Shown here one piece after another: positions 7,980 through 16,690 of a stretch of DNA of 23,115 nucleotides (position 1 is its first letter; each line of letters begins with the position of its first letter). A model generated the notes under the pieces. It saw only the letters and a list, made by a program, of their open reading frames with translations. It did not search any database and was not told where the DNA came from. A program made the position numbers and the translations under genes. This DNA comes from Hyphomicrobiaceae bacterium (lineage in GTDB: Bacteria > Pseudomonadota > Alphaproteobacteria > Rhizobiales > Hyphomicrobiaceae). The DNA lies in contig JABSQE010000061.1 in NCBI GenBank assembly GCA_013214245.1, positions 1 to 23,115 on the forward strand, in the 5' to 3' direction.

Positions 7980-8272
7980 TTTTAAATAAATTAGTTATCT
8001 GTTATTACTTTCAGAGTATTTTGAATAAAAAGACATAAAAAGTTTCTAGTAGTCTTTAGTATGGAGAGTAAAAATGAAATCTTTAATCACAAGTTTTGCA
8101 AACTCTCAGTCAGGTGCTACTGCTATAGAGTATGCACTGCTAGCTGCACTGATTGCGGTAGGAATCATATTTGCTGCCGAACAGCTTGGAACAGAAATAG
8201 GCTTAACCTTTGACAAGGTTCAAGAAAAATTAGCAAACACAGGCTAGCTGATTCATAAAACTTTTATTTAAA
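7980..8272 (+). repeat. Tandem duplication, copy 2 (leader + flp)
   Basis: Second copy of the 426-base-offset duplication. The coding part differs at about 11 of 174 bases and the leader at under ten of 94. Similarity fades just past the stop codon, where the terminator of copy 1 is only partly preserved. Confidence 0.9.
8074..8247 (+). CDS. flp: Flp-type pilin, copy 2
   Basis: A second 57-residue Flp pilin precursor with the same leader length, G14|A15 processing site, E19-Y20 pair and hydrophobic helix as copy 1. The five changes are one in the leader (R7S), one in the helix (S28A) and three in the exposed C-terminal end (T51E, G55N, A56T), which adds a negative charge. The ribosome-binding site GGAGAG is identical. 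The sequence after the stop keeps only a weak version of the terminator, so some transcripts may run on into cpaA. The intact frame and mostly silent or conservative changes suggest the copy is functional. It may form mixed filaments with copy 1 or serve as a variant. Confidence 0.95.
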   Translation: MKSLITSFANSQSGATAIEYALLAALIAVGIIFAAEQLGTEIGLTFDKVQEKLANTG

Positions 8273-8300
8273 AACCATCTGCCTTATGTAAAGGTGTTTT
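8268..8300 (+). terminator. Decayed terminator after flp copy 2
   Basis: Compared with copy 1, the left arm AAAAACCATCTGC remains but its partner GCAGATGG is gone. What is left can form CCTT/AAGG plus an outer AAAAAC/GTTTTT stem with a bulge. It should terminate less well, allowing read-through towards cpaA. Confidence 0.45.
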
Positions 8301-8469
8301 TAAAAGTAAAAAAATCAATGTTAATTAAAATCACACGGATAATATTCCGCATTCAAACTCGGAATAAGCAATAGTTCTTAACAAGTCATGACATAGTTTT
8401 ATCTGAGTTAATGAAGACTTGAGTCAGTGCTATATGTTAACTTTTAACCTGTAAAAAGGAACATATAAT

Positions 8470-8970
8470 ATGTATGACCACTATATATTGATGATTTTCC
8501 CCGCAGCAATGGTTCTCGCCTCTATGCTTGACCTTTTTACAATGACAATCCCAAATAAAATTTCAATAGTATTACTGGTAAGCTTTATAATATTTGCTCC
8601 ATTGACAGGTATGGATTGGAACCAATTTCTCGCTCATTTAGTTATAGCTTCAGTTATCTTAACCATTGGCATTTTACTATTTGCACTAGGTACTGTTGGA
8701 GGTGGTGACGCGAAACTATTGGCGGTAGCTTCACTTTGGATTGGTTACGATTTTCCAACTTATATGCTCTTCGTAACTTTAGCGGGTGCTTGTTTATCCG
8801 TGGCTATTATTTTATATCGTTCTATTTTACCACCATTTTGGCTAGTAGATGTAAAGTGGGCAATGCGCCTTCACAACAAAAAAGAGGGTATTCCTTACGC
8901 TATAGCATTAACTACTGGTGCGTTAATAACTTTCCCTACAACCCCTTGGTTTTTGTCTACTGCAGGCTAA
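8470..8970 (+). CDS. cpaA: Flp prepilin peptidase CpaA/TadV
   Basis: Inner-membrane aspartyl protease that removes the leader from Flp prepilins and pseudopilins. The protein has 166 residues with about five or six hydrophobic segments, the short form of the type IV prepilin peptidase family without the methylase domain. The two catalytic aspartates are D21 (in LDLFTMTIPN) and D80 in the GGGD motif (77-80), and GIPYAIAL near the C-terminus matches the conserved G-P-A segment. AAGGA lies nine bases before the ATG. It is the first gene after the pilins, as in Caulobacter, and its substrates are probably the two flp products. A 673-base gap separates it from cpaB. Confidence 0.95.
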   Translation: MYDHYILMIFPAAMVLASMLDLFTMTIPNKISIVLLVSFIIFAPLTGMDWNQFLAHLVIASVILTIGILLFALGTVGGGDAKLLAVASLWIGYDFPTYMLFVTLAGACLSVAIILYRSILPPFWLVDVKWAMRLHNKKEGIPYAIALTTGALITFPTTPWFLSTAG

Positions 8971-9643
8971 GATTGAAAAAGGTTTGTTTAAATATTATTT
9001 CGAAGATAACTTTAGTAGGCAATCAAACTCAAGCCATGCTAAAAAGGTATTTCAATTACTTAACCATACAATATCATGTTCCATTAATTACTATCGATGC
9101 TACGTCCTTAAAACAATTTGAGGTGTAAACGGTTCACATATAAAAATTGATACCCGATTACACCAATCAAATATATTTAATTGATAAAATGCGCAATACA
9201 GCAATTTACATCACGCCTAGAATTCTAGCTAAAAAAAAGTTACAATTTACAGGACATTGTAGTTAGCAAAAAGTGCCATTATTTCAAACTCAGTTGGCCG
9301 ATAAATTCAATATAATAACAAACTTTTTTCCGAATTTTGGATACATTAAAGCGATCTTTAATATGCTGCTAGCCATGCTTTTCGTCTATACCACTTACAC
9401 TAGAGTAATAATCAACTTGGCAAATACTTGAAAATAATTACATTTTATAATTTTTTGCACCACTCTAGGAAAATTTGAAAATTCAAAATTTTCAGACACT
9501 AATAATCTCATTACAGTTTAAATTTATAATGAATTTTCTAATCCATTTTTGCCATCGATTAACCAGCTGTTGAACTTTATAAGAGATCCTGTGAAACGGG
9601 TAGAAAGTACCTGCGGTCCAACAGTAAATAATGAGGTTGCAAG
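8971..9643. other. Unusual gap inside the pilus locus
   Basis: In most alphaproteobacterial cpa clusters cpaA and cpaB are nearly adjacent; here 673 AT-rich bases separate them. No frame in it resembles a known protein. It contains an 11-base imperfect inverted repeat at 9122-9164 and an A/T palindrome at 9469-9493. A promoter for cpaB onward is probably near the right end, but I cannot place it with confidence. The gap may be a deleted or decayed gene. Confidence 0.5.
9122..9164. repeat. Inverted repeat between cpaA and cpaB
   Basis: GGTGTAAACGG (9122-9132) pairs with CCGATTACACC (9154-9164) at ten of eleven positions around a 21-base loop. It is more GC-rich than its surroundings and has no T-run, so it could be an operator, an RNA structure or a remnant rather than an intrinsic terminator. 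Confidence 0.5.
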
Positions 9644-10390
9644 ATGAGACGAGCCCAGATTATAGGTTTTAGTATTGCAGGCATCGCGGGATTGATTGCT
9701 TTTGTGGGTATACAAAACATTATTAATCAAAAACCGAAAATAATTGAGACTGTAAAAACAGTCGATACCATTGATATTTTAGTAGCGCATGAAGATCTAA
9801 AACTCGGAGATATAGTTTCTCCAAATCAATTTGTCTGGAAAAAGTGGCCTAAAGGCTCAGTAGCTCTAAATTATATCAAAAAAGAAAATTCACCAGATGC
9901 AACAAACCAATTTGTTGGCAGCATAGTCCATTCAACAATTCATAAGAATGAACCTATCATTCAGAGTAAGTTAATAAATTATAACAAAGGTGGATTTCTT
10001 TCCTCTATTCTTCCAAAAGGTAAGCGCGCTACCTCCGTCAAGATAACTGATTACTCGGCTGCCGGAAAATTGATTGCTCCGAATGACCACGTCGACGTGT
10101 TGTCAACTATTAATGTTGGTACAAAAGTTTATCCGATTTATCGTACAGAAACTATTTTGCAAAATATCCGTATCTTAGCAATTGGTAAAGAATTAATGGT
10201 TGAGGATATAGATCAAGATTTTGATGGAAAAGTTGCAGTTTTAGAATTAACACCTGCTGAAGTTGAAAAATTAACGCTCGATAATGTCAAGTCGGAAGGC
10301 AAAATCACTTTGGCTCTTCGAAGTATCACAGACAATAATGACCCTAATAAATATGAAAAAGTCAATATAATCCATGTGTGGGGTAAGTAA
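9644..10390 (+). CDS. cpaB: Flp pilus assembly protein CpaB/RcpC
   Basis: Periplasmic, inner-membrane-anchored partner of the CpaC secretin. The protein has 248 residues. A single membrane anchor (about 6-26) is followed by a SAF domain (about 43-110, DILVAHEDLKLGDIVSPNQF) and an RcpC/CpaB domain (about 115-235) with PNDHVDVL at 146-153. The family is thought to support secretin assembly or gating, possibly by touching peptidoglycan. The ATG at 9644 follows GAGG nine bases upstream. It is the first gene of the downstream block cpaB-cpaC-cpaD-cpaE-cpaF-tadB-tadC, with 120 bases before cpaC. Confidence 0.94.
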   Translation: MRRAQIIGFSIAGIAGLIAFVGIQNIINQKPKIIETVKTVDTIDILVAHEDLKLGDIVSPNQFVWKKWPKGSVALNYIKKENSPDATNQFVGSIVHSTIHKNEPIIQSKLINYNKGGFLSSILPKGKRATSVKITDYSAAGKLIAPNDHVDVLSTINVGTKVYPIYRTETILQNIRILAIGKELMVEDIDQDFDGKVAVLELTPAEVEKLTLDNVKSEGKITLALRSITDNNDPNKYEKVNIIHVWGK

Positions 10391-10510
10391 GTGTAACCGA
10401 ATAGATACACATAAGACTAGGACCCTTTCAATATAAAAAGTTTAAGTATTGCGTGTGTAATAAGCGTTTGAAGTTCAAGATTAATGTAGCTTGCCAGAAG
10501 GCCAGAACTC

Positions 10511-11965
10511 ATGCGGAAATATCAAGTTCCATTCACACAATTAACTATTATTTTTCTATCGTTATGCTTAATGGTGCTCGGGATCATCAACCTTGCAAAG
10601 GCTAATACTAAATTTAGTTCTAATGAACAACGTGACTTTGGCATCCACCAATCTGTATTAAAGGTAGACTGGAAAAAATCTAAACTGGTAACTAAAACCA
10701 TAACTTTAGCCCTAAACAAGTCAATTATGATCGAAATAGAAGAACCTAGAAAGCTAAAGGATCTGATCATTTCCAATCCTAAAATGATTCAAGCGGTTGT
10801 TAAAACATCAAACCGTGTTTACCTAGTTGGTAAATTAATAGGCCAAACAAACATATTCTTTTTCGATGATAATGGTGACCGCTTTCTTACGCTTGAAGTT
10901 CAGATTGACATTGATACGAGACCTTTAGACACCATGTTACGTCGTTTTATTCCAGGTTCTAAAATTATTACAGAGTCACTTAATGATACGCTAGTATTAA
11001 CCGGCAACGTTCGTAGTCCTTCTGATTCTTCTCGTGCCGTAATGCTTGCAGAACGCTTCGCAATCCGAATAGGAGAAACCAGCAATCCCAACAAAGTTAT
11101 AAATATGTTGATCGTTGAAGGCGAAGAGCAGGTTATGCTTCGAGTTAAGTTTGCCGAAGTTCAGCGCAGTATTATAAAAGAATTAGGCATCAACGTAAGT
11201 TCAAACTTTATCGACAGTGATAGTGTCCTCACAGTTCTTAGTAATACTCGTCTTACAAGCAGTTATAATATTAAGGGAATTTTAGCTTCAGGAGCACATA
11301 CTTTAGATTTTGCTCTTAAAGCCCTTGAGCGCAATGGTTTAGTCCGAACCTTGGCTGAGCCAAATCTTACAGCAGTTTCCGGCGAACAAGCGAACTTTCT
11401 TGCGGGTGGCGAATTCCCGATACCCGTCAGTACGCAAAATGGGCAACCTGTTATAGATTTTAAAGAATATGGTGTTGGTTTAGTATTTACCCCGACCGTG
11501 TTAAGTGAGGGGCGTATAAGCCTCAAGATTTTTACTGAGGTAACTGAGCTAACTAATATCGGAGCAGTCGTATTATCCGAAATCAAAGTTCCAGCTTTAA
11601 CCAAGCGCAAAACTGAATCTACGGTTGAACTTCCATCTGGCGGAACTCTTGCGATGTCGGGGTTAGTTCAGAATTTTATCCAGAAGGATATAGAAGGCTT
11701 TCCGGGTCTAAAACAACTTCCAATACTGGGATCATTGTTCCGAAGTACAGACTTTCAAAAGCGGGAAACAGAACTAATAGTGATGGTCACACCATATGTT
11801 GTTCGCCCAGCTGAGAAGCGCGATATTTCTGCTCCTACGGATGGCTTAATTCCTGCGGATGACAAGAAGATATATCTTCTTGGTCACCTAAATCGTATTC
11901 ATGGTCGCTCAGTAACGCTGCCAGATGGTAGCCTCAAAGACAGCTATGGCTTTATTGTTGACTAA
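10511..11965 (+). CDS. cpaC: Flp pilus secretin CpaC/RcpA
   Basis: Outer-membrane secretin through which the Flp pilus leaves the cell. The protein has 484 residues with a signal peptide (cut near A31). A pilus-assembly N-terminal domain (about 65-135) is followed by a BON-like segment (136-200) and the secretin domain (about 205-432). Family marks are VRTLAEPNLTAVSGEQANFL (278-297), GEFPIPV (300-306), VGLVFTPTV (322-330), ELPSGGTLAMSGL (373-385), LKQLPILGSLFRS (400-412) and ETELIVMVTPYVVRP (419-433). It should form a ring with CpaB and the lipoprotein CpaD. AGAAGG lies about ten bases before the ATG. The stop codon is 22 bases before the chosen cpaD start. Confidence 0.95.
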   Translation: MRKYQVPFTQLTIIFLSLCLMVLGIINLAKANTKFSSNEQRDFGIHQSVLKVDWKKSKLVTKTITLALNKSIMIEIEEPRKLKDLIISNPKMIQAVVKTSNRVYLVGKLIGQTNIFFFDDNGDRFLTLEVQIDIDTRPLDTMLRRFIPGSKIITESLNDTLVLTGNVRSPSDSSRAVMLAERFAIRIGETSNPNKVINMLIVEGEEQVMLRVKFAEVQRSIIKELGINVSSNFIDSDSVLTVLSNTRLTSSYNIKGILASGAHTLDFALKALERNGLVRTLAEPNLTAVSGEQANFLAGGEFPIPVSTQNGQPVIDFKEYGVGLVFTPTVLSEGRISLKIFTEVTELTNIGAVVLSEIKVPALTKRKTESTVELPSGGTLAMSGLVQNFIQKDIEGFPGLKQLPILGSLFRSTDFQKRETELIVMVTPYVVRPAEKRDISAPTDGLIPADDKKIYLLGHLNRIHGRSVTLPDGSLKDSYGFIVD

Positions 11966-11987
11966 AGTGAAACTGGAAAAAGTATTA

Positions 11988-12635
11988 ATGGCCCAAAGAA
12001 CTAACAATTACAAGTTTAATTTCACATACGTGCGCTCAGGTGTTATGAGAACAGCAGTAGCATTACTGATTTCTTTTTCTGTTGCCGCGTGTAGAAGCAA
12101 CATTGAATATGATAGTGGACTTGGAATCGCATCTAACTTCGACAGTGATGAAATGCATCCTATAAATGTAAGCCACGAAAAACTGGGTCAGCACCTGATA
12201 AGGTTTGAAAGCACGCTTACAGGGTTACAAACAAACCAAAAGAAAAAACTTTCGAATTTTGTTAAAAAGTATAAATTTCTTTCTGACCATGAGAGGAATG
12301 GGAGACTTTTAGTTTCCATACCAACTAACAGTCACAATGCTGAAGCAGCAGAAAAAATACTAAAAGATATAAATGAAACAATAAAACTATCAGGCATTGA
12401 TCCAACAATTGTTGACATTAACTTAGAAACAGTACCCAAACGTAAGTACCATCACATACGTGTCTCATACTTGAGTTTTACAGCTGAAGGGCCTGAATGC
12501 GGAAATTTTCCAACAAATTTGGCAAACCAATCTGATAACTTTAGTTATGAAAATTTCGGGTGTGCCAGTCAGAAGTACCTTTCAACAGTTGCTAATCCGG
12601 CCGACTTGGTTGGAAAAAGAAGCTTCACCCAATGA
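11988..12635 (+). CDS. cpaD: Pilus assembly lipoprotein CpaD
   Basis: Periplasmic or outer-membrane lipoprotein of the Tad machine, thought to help the secretin. From the ATG at 11988 the protein has 215 residues. A hydrophobic segment ends in SFSVAAC, a lipobox with the cysteine at about 36. The CpaD domain shows GPECGNFPTNLA, then NFGCASQKYLSTVANPADL near the C-terminus, both typical. The start is uncertain: the ATG at 12045 would give a short standard lipoprotein signal beginning MRTAVALLISFSVAAC with AGG five bases upstream and may be the true one. The frame is open further upstream into cpaC, but that part is not conserved. It lies directly after cpaC and 22 bases before cpaE. Confidence 0.9.
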   Translation: MAQRTNNYKFNFTYVRSGVMRTAVALLISFSVAACRSNIEYDSGLGIASNFDSDEMHPINVSHEKLGQHLIRFESTLTGLQTNQKKKLSNFVKKYKFLSDHERNGRLLVSIPTNSHNAEAAEKILKDINETIKLSGIDPTIVDINLETVPKRKYHHIRVSYLSFTAEGPECGNFPTNLANQSDNFSYENFGCASQKYLSTVANPADLVGKRSFTQ

Positions 12636-12657
12636 GTTATAAACACACCAATGCTTG

Positions 12658-14025
12658 ATGTTCAAGATTAATTGTAACATTCAGGGAAAAATAATTTTGT
12701 CAGATCCAACACATCCATTCAATAAACCCAACATTCCTAATTCGCAAAGTAAAGCGTTAGCACTTTCAGGTATTAACGACAGTGCCAATATAGATCCCAT
12801 AAGTGTAAAGCCAATACCCCGCATTTCGATTCGAGCTTTTTGCGAAGACGATAAAACCGCCAATGCGATCCAGATGAGTGCAGAAGATCGACGTTTGTCT
12901 AAAGCACATGTGAATGTTGGTATGGGAGGAATTAAAGCTGCAACTGAGTACTACAAAGATAGCCCTACTCCAAATCTTATTGTCGTCGAATCGACACTTG
13001 ACCGGACTAATATAGTTCTTGAGCTAGATAAACTTTCCGAATACTGCGATGTAGGCACCAAAGTTGTAGTTATTGGACATACGAATGACGTTCAGCTTTA
13101 TCGAGAGTTGCTAAAGCGTAGCGTTAGTGAATATATCATCGCACCTATCAGCCCCTTGTCGTTTATGGAGTCGATTTCAAATCTTTATCATGAGCAAAGT
13201 AATAAACCTGTTGGGCAGGTTATTACCTTTTATGGCGCAAAGGGAGGTGTTGGATCTTCGACTATTTGCCACAATGTAGGTTGGTCACTATCTAAGCAAG
13301 TCGAATCTAGCGTTTCAATTGCTGATTTCGACCTTGCTTTTGGCACCACTGGATTAAACTTCAATCAGGATCCTATTCAGGGCATCGCTGAAGCTTTACA
13401 AACACCTGAGCGATTTGATGATCAACTACTAGATAGATTGCTAGCTAAGTGCACTGACAATCTAAGTATTCTCGCTGCTCCAGTTATCCTTGACCGCAAC
13501 CACGACCTTTCTCCAGACACATGCGAGACGGTAATAGAAATTGCGCGCCAAAATATTCCATACGTTTTGGTTGACGTTCCACATCAATGGAATTCGTGGA
13601 CTAAAAATTTATTGTTAAAGTCCGACGAGGTTGTAATTACTGCAACACCAGATCTTGCAAATCTCCGAAACTCCAAGAACATCTTTGATATGTTAAAACA
13701 AACGAGGAATAACGACCGACCACCACACCTAGTCCTCAATAAGGTGAACACTCCTAAACGTCCAGAGATATCTGCATCTGAGTTCTGCAAAGGCATAAAC
13801 ATAACTGCTGCTATGACTTTAGAATTCGACGGTGAAACTTTCGGAACTGCTGCTAACAATGGTCAGATGATCGAGGAGCTAAATCACAAATCTAAATATG
13901 TTAACTCATTCCATGAATTAGCCATGATTATAACAAACCGAAAAACAACCAAAAACACCACAACGTCAAAGCAAATTAAGTCAGTATTATTTCCCATATT
14001 CCAAAGCTTAAAACTAACACGCTAA
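12658..14025 (+). CDS. cpaE: Pilus localisation ATPase CpaE/TadZ
   Basis: MinD/ParA-like ATPase that places the Tad machine at its site on the membrane. The protein has 455 residues. A long poorly conserved N-terminus is followed by a receiver-like domain (about 55-178) and a P-loop domain (about 186-430). The deviant Walker A is KGGVGSST (195-202), and IADFDLAFGTTGLN is the following conserved strand. The receiver domain is degenerate: the usual phosphorylated Asp after strand 3 is Glu (LIVVES), and the usual K-P is A-P, so it is probably not phosphorylated. The ATG at 12658 has no clear ribosome-binding site and follows an in-frame TTG. The position after cpaD matches Caulobacter. Confidence 0.93.
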   Translation: MFKINCNIQGKIILSDPTHPFNKPNIPNSQSKALALSGINDSANIDPISVKPIPRISIRAFCEDDKTANAIQMSAEDRRLSKAHVNVGMGGIKAATEYYKDSPTPNLIVVESTLDRTNIVLELDKLSEYCDVGTKVVVIGHTNDVQLYRELLKRSVSEYIIAPISPLSFMESISNLYHEQSNKPVGQVITFYGAKGGVGSSTICHNVGWSLSKQVESSVSIADFDLAFGTTGLNFNQDPIQGIAEALQTPERFDDQLLDRLLAKCTDNLSILAAPVILDRNHDLSPDTCETVIEIARQNIPYVLVDVPHQWNSWTKNLLLKSDEVVITATPDLANLRNSKNIFDMLKQTRNNDRPPHLVLNKVNTPKRPEISASEFCKGINITAAMTLEFDGETFGTAANNGQMIEELNHKSKYVNSFHELAMIITNRKTTKNTTTSKQIKSVLFPIFQSLKLTR

Positions 14026-14056
14026 AAACATGTAGAAGTATACGAGGAACACAAAT

Positions 14057-15556
14057 ATGTTTGGCAAGCGAGTAAGTGAAACACAAACTAAAAAAATAGT
14101 TTCATCAGCCCCACCAATTTCTGAAAAACCAACTATCGAGGAAAGAACGGACCCTTCCATCGATACATTTTTAAAAAAAAATCAGAAAATCTCTGTTACT
14201 GAAGCCCCACGGAAGAACAAAAAACCTGCATCATCTAAATCAGAAGAGTATTTAAAAGTAAAGTCAACCATATTTAACGCGCTAATTGACACAATCGACC
14301 TAACACAACTGGTTGCTTTAGAGAGAGACATAGCACGTGAAGAAATTAGTGATATTATTAGCGAAATTTTTGAAATTAAAAACGTTGTAATGTCCACTAC
14401 CGAGCAAGAAGAATTGCTCGACGATATTTGTAATGATGTACTTGGATACGGTCCGCTAGAGCCACTTTTAGCTCGAGATGACATTGCTGATATTATGGTT
14501 AACGGTGCAAATTCAACGTTTATTGAAGTGAACGGTAAGACGATCAAAACTAACGTGCATTTTACTGACAATGAACAACTAATGAATATTTGCCAACGTA
14601 TCGTAAGCCAGGTAGGTCGTCGAGTTGATGAATCAAGCCCAATTTGTGACGCGCGTTTACCTGATGGCTCACGTGTGAACGTGATAGCACCTCCTTTAGC
14701 TATAGATGGACCTTCGCTTACAATCCGTAAGTTTAAAAAAGATAGCTTGACGTTAAATCAGCTTGTTAGCTTTGGATCTATATCTCCCGAGGGTGGAGAA
14801 ATTTTAGAAATAATTGGTCGGACACGTTGTAATGTGCTCGTATCTGGGGGAACCGGATCTGGAAAAACAACATTACTGAACTGTTTATCTGCCTGCATAG
14901 AGAAAGATGAACGCATTATTACATGTGAAGATTCTGCAGAACTTCAGATGCAACAACCGCATGTTGTTAGATTAGAAACACGCCCGGCAAATTTGGAAGG
15001 TGAAGGTCTGATTACAATGCGTGATTTGGTCAAAAACTGCCTTAGGATGCGACCTGAACGCATTATAGTTGGCGAGGTTCGCGGTCCGGAGGCTTTTGAC
15101 CTTTTACAGGCTATGAACACCGGCCATGACGGTTCTATGGGAACACTGCATGCAAATAGTCCTCGTGAAGCGATAAGCCGAGTAGAATCTATGATACTAA
15201 TGGGTGGTTACGCATTACCAGCAAAAACAATTAGAGAAATGATCGTCGGATCAGTTGACGTAATTGTACAGGCAGCGCGTTTACGAGATGGATCTCGTCG
15301 AATAACACATATTGCAGAGGTCATTGGTATGGAAGGGGATATTGTTACGCTGCAAAACATTTTTGTTTATGAAATAACAGGCGAAGATCCTAATAGTGGA
15401 AAGTTACTTGGAAGACATCGCTCGACAGGAATTACACGCCCACGTTTTTTTGAAAAGGCTGAATATTACAACCAAGAAAAACAGCTTATGCGGGCGTTAG
15501 CAAAGTCTGAGGTGCAAGATATAGATGGCAGTATTCTGGGAGAAATTAATGGATAG
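14057..15556 (+). CDS. cpaF: Pilus assembly/secretion ATPase CpaF/TadA
   Basis: Cytoplasmic hexameric ATPase of the GspE/VirB11 superfamily that drives Flp pilus assembly and probably retraction. The protein has 499 residues. A variable lysine-rich N-terminus (1-65) precedes an N-terminal domain (about 66-225, LDDICNDVLGYGPLEPLL) and the ATPase core. Walker A is GGTGSGKTT (264-272), Walker B is IIVGEVRG (336-343), and the His box is GHDGSMGTLHANSPR (356-370). All catalytic motifs are intact. GAGGAAC lies about eight bases before the ATG. The stop overlaps the tadB start, which points to translational coupling with its platform partner. Confidence 0.96.
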   Translation: MFGKRVSETQTKKIVSSAPPISEKPTIEERTDPSIDTFLKKNQKISVTEAPRKNKKPASSKSEEYLKVKSTIFNALIDTIDLTQLVALERDIAREEISDIISEIFEIKNVVMSTTEQEELLDDICNDVLGYGPLEPLLARDDIADIMVNGANSTFIEVNGKTIKTNVHFTDNEQLMNICQRIVSQVGRRVDESSPICDARLPDGSRVNVIAPPLAIDGPSLTIRKFKKDSLTLNQLVSFGSISPEGGEILEIIGRTRCNVLVSGGTGSGKTTLLNCLSACIEKDERIITCEDSAELQMQQPHVVRLETRPANLEGEGLITMRDLVKNCLRMRPERIIVGEVRGPEAFDLLQAMNTGHDGSMGTLHANSPREAISRVESMILMGGYALPAKTIREMIVGSVDVIVQAARLRDGSRRITHIAEVIGMEGDIVTLQNIFVYEITGEDPNSGKLLGRHRSTGITRPRFFEKAEYYNQEKQLMRALAKSEVQDIDGSILGEING

Positions 15557-16541
15557 CCAGCAACTTGTTCAGTTAGGAGTGCTGATATTCGGGTCACTCT
15601 CTGTATTCATTCTGATCTTTACGGTTACATCGCTATCCAAGGAAAAAGAGGTCGAGAAGCGTTACAGCAAAGCGATTGAATCTCGTAACTTACGCGCACC
15701 ACGCAACGAGGCTACAGAGCGTGGAGCCGGACGTAAACAAGCTGTAGCTGATACGCTTAGTTCAATTGATAACGAAAAGAGAAAAAATAAGCGCGTGAAA
15801 CTGTACGTTCGCCTTAAGCGTGCAGGCGTAAATATGTCTGTGCAAACTTTTTACACGTTAAGCCTGACCTTAGGAGTTGTCTGCGCAAGCTATGCTTATA
15901 TTGTAGTTCCTACTTTTTCACCAGTAATTTTTTTTTGTATTTTCATAGTAGCAGCTTTTGGTATCCCGAGTTGGATTCTCGCATTTCTTTTTAAGCGCAG
16001 ACAAGCTAAATTTGTTGATGAACTAACAAACGCTATTGATATAATTGTAAGAGGCGTAAAGTCTGGACTATCAATTAACGAATGTATCGCAATAGTCGCA
16101 CGTGAAAGCGCTCAACCACTCGCTTCAGAGTTTAACGAAATTGTTGAATCTCATCGCGTTGGCATGCCCATTCCTGAATGCTTCGAACGTTTATGCACCC
16201 GAATGCCTTTAGCAGAAGTACGCTTCTTTTCAATCGTAATCAGTATTCAACAATCATCAGGTGGTAGCCTATCTGAAGCTCTAGGCAATTTGGCAAATGT
16301 CCTGAGATCACGCAAGCAGCTGACTGCTAAAGTTGGAGCTTTGTCAGCAGAGGCAAAAGCGTCTGCTGCTGTTCTTGCCTCACTACCACTCATAGTTATG
16401 ACACTAGTTAATTTTACTAATCCAGATTATTTAGTACCTCTCTGGACTACCTTTCTCGGTAAATTTATGTTGGGAGCTGCGGCTGTTTGGATGTTAATAG
16501 GTTGTGTTATTATGAGAAAGATGATTAACTTCAAATACTAA
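15549..16541 (+). CDS. tadB: Flp pilus platform protein TadB/CpaG
   Basis: Inner-membrane platform protein of the Tad system, working with TadC above the CpaF ATPase. From the ATG at 15549 the protein has 330 residues. One N-terminal membrane helix (about 7-27) precedes a charged cytoplasmic stretch, two helices (about 97-145), a T2SSF/GspF domain (about 155-280; DELTNAIDIIVRGVKSGLSI and QQSSGGSLSEALGNL are typical) and two C-terminal helices. I chose 15549 because GGGAG lies six bases upstream and the start overlaps the cpaF stop by eight bases; an in-frame ATG at 15525 would lie deeper inside cpaF. A spacer of 149 bases separates it from tadC. Confidence 0.94.
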   Translation: MDSQQLVQLGVLIFGSLSVFILIFTVTSLSKEKEVEKRYSKAIESRNLRAPRNEATERGAGRKQAVADTLSSIDNEKRKNKRVKLYVRLKRAGVNMSVQTFYTLSLTLGVVCASYAYIVVPTFSPVIFFCIFIVAAFGIPSWILAFLFKRRQAKFVDELTNAIDIIVRGVKSGLSINECIAIVARESAQPLASEFNEIVESHRVGMPIPECFERLCTRMPLAEVRFFSIVISIQQSSGGSLSEALGNLANVLRSRKQLTAKVGALSAEAKASAAVLASLPLIVMTLVNFTNPDYLVPLWTTFLGKFMLGAAAVWMLIGCVIMRKMINFKY

Positions 16542-16690
16542 AACCACTGAGATGCATTGTACTTTAGGATTAATTAATTCCTTAATAGTAAATTTTGATC
16601 ACTAAATGAATTCATAGTAAAAGTAAAGAATAATTTAGATAACTTTCCACACACTTATGCCTGGGTAGAACTTAGTTTTGGTCACACCAC

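Noticed and set aside
7554..8300. Direct repeats that might suggest a repeat array or mobile element
   Set aside because: There are only two copies, each containing a full flp gene; no transposase, terminal inverted repeats or spacer pattern. A simple gene duplication explains it.
8736..9128. 130-codon frame overlapping cpaA
   Set aside because: Its first 235 bases are cpaA in another frame; the remainder has no recognisable motif.
9265..9278. Sigma-54-like sequence AGCAAAAAGTGCCA on the minus strand
   Set aside because: The GG and GC elements are two bases too close together, and no minus-strand gene follows.
9469..9493. A/T palindrome GAAAATTTG...CAAAATTTTC before cpaB
   Set aside because: The arms are nearly pure A/T with an indel, as expected by chance in this base composition.
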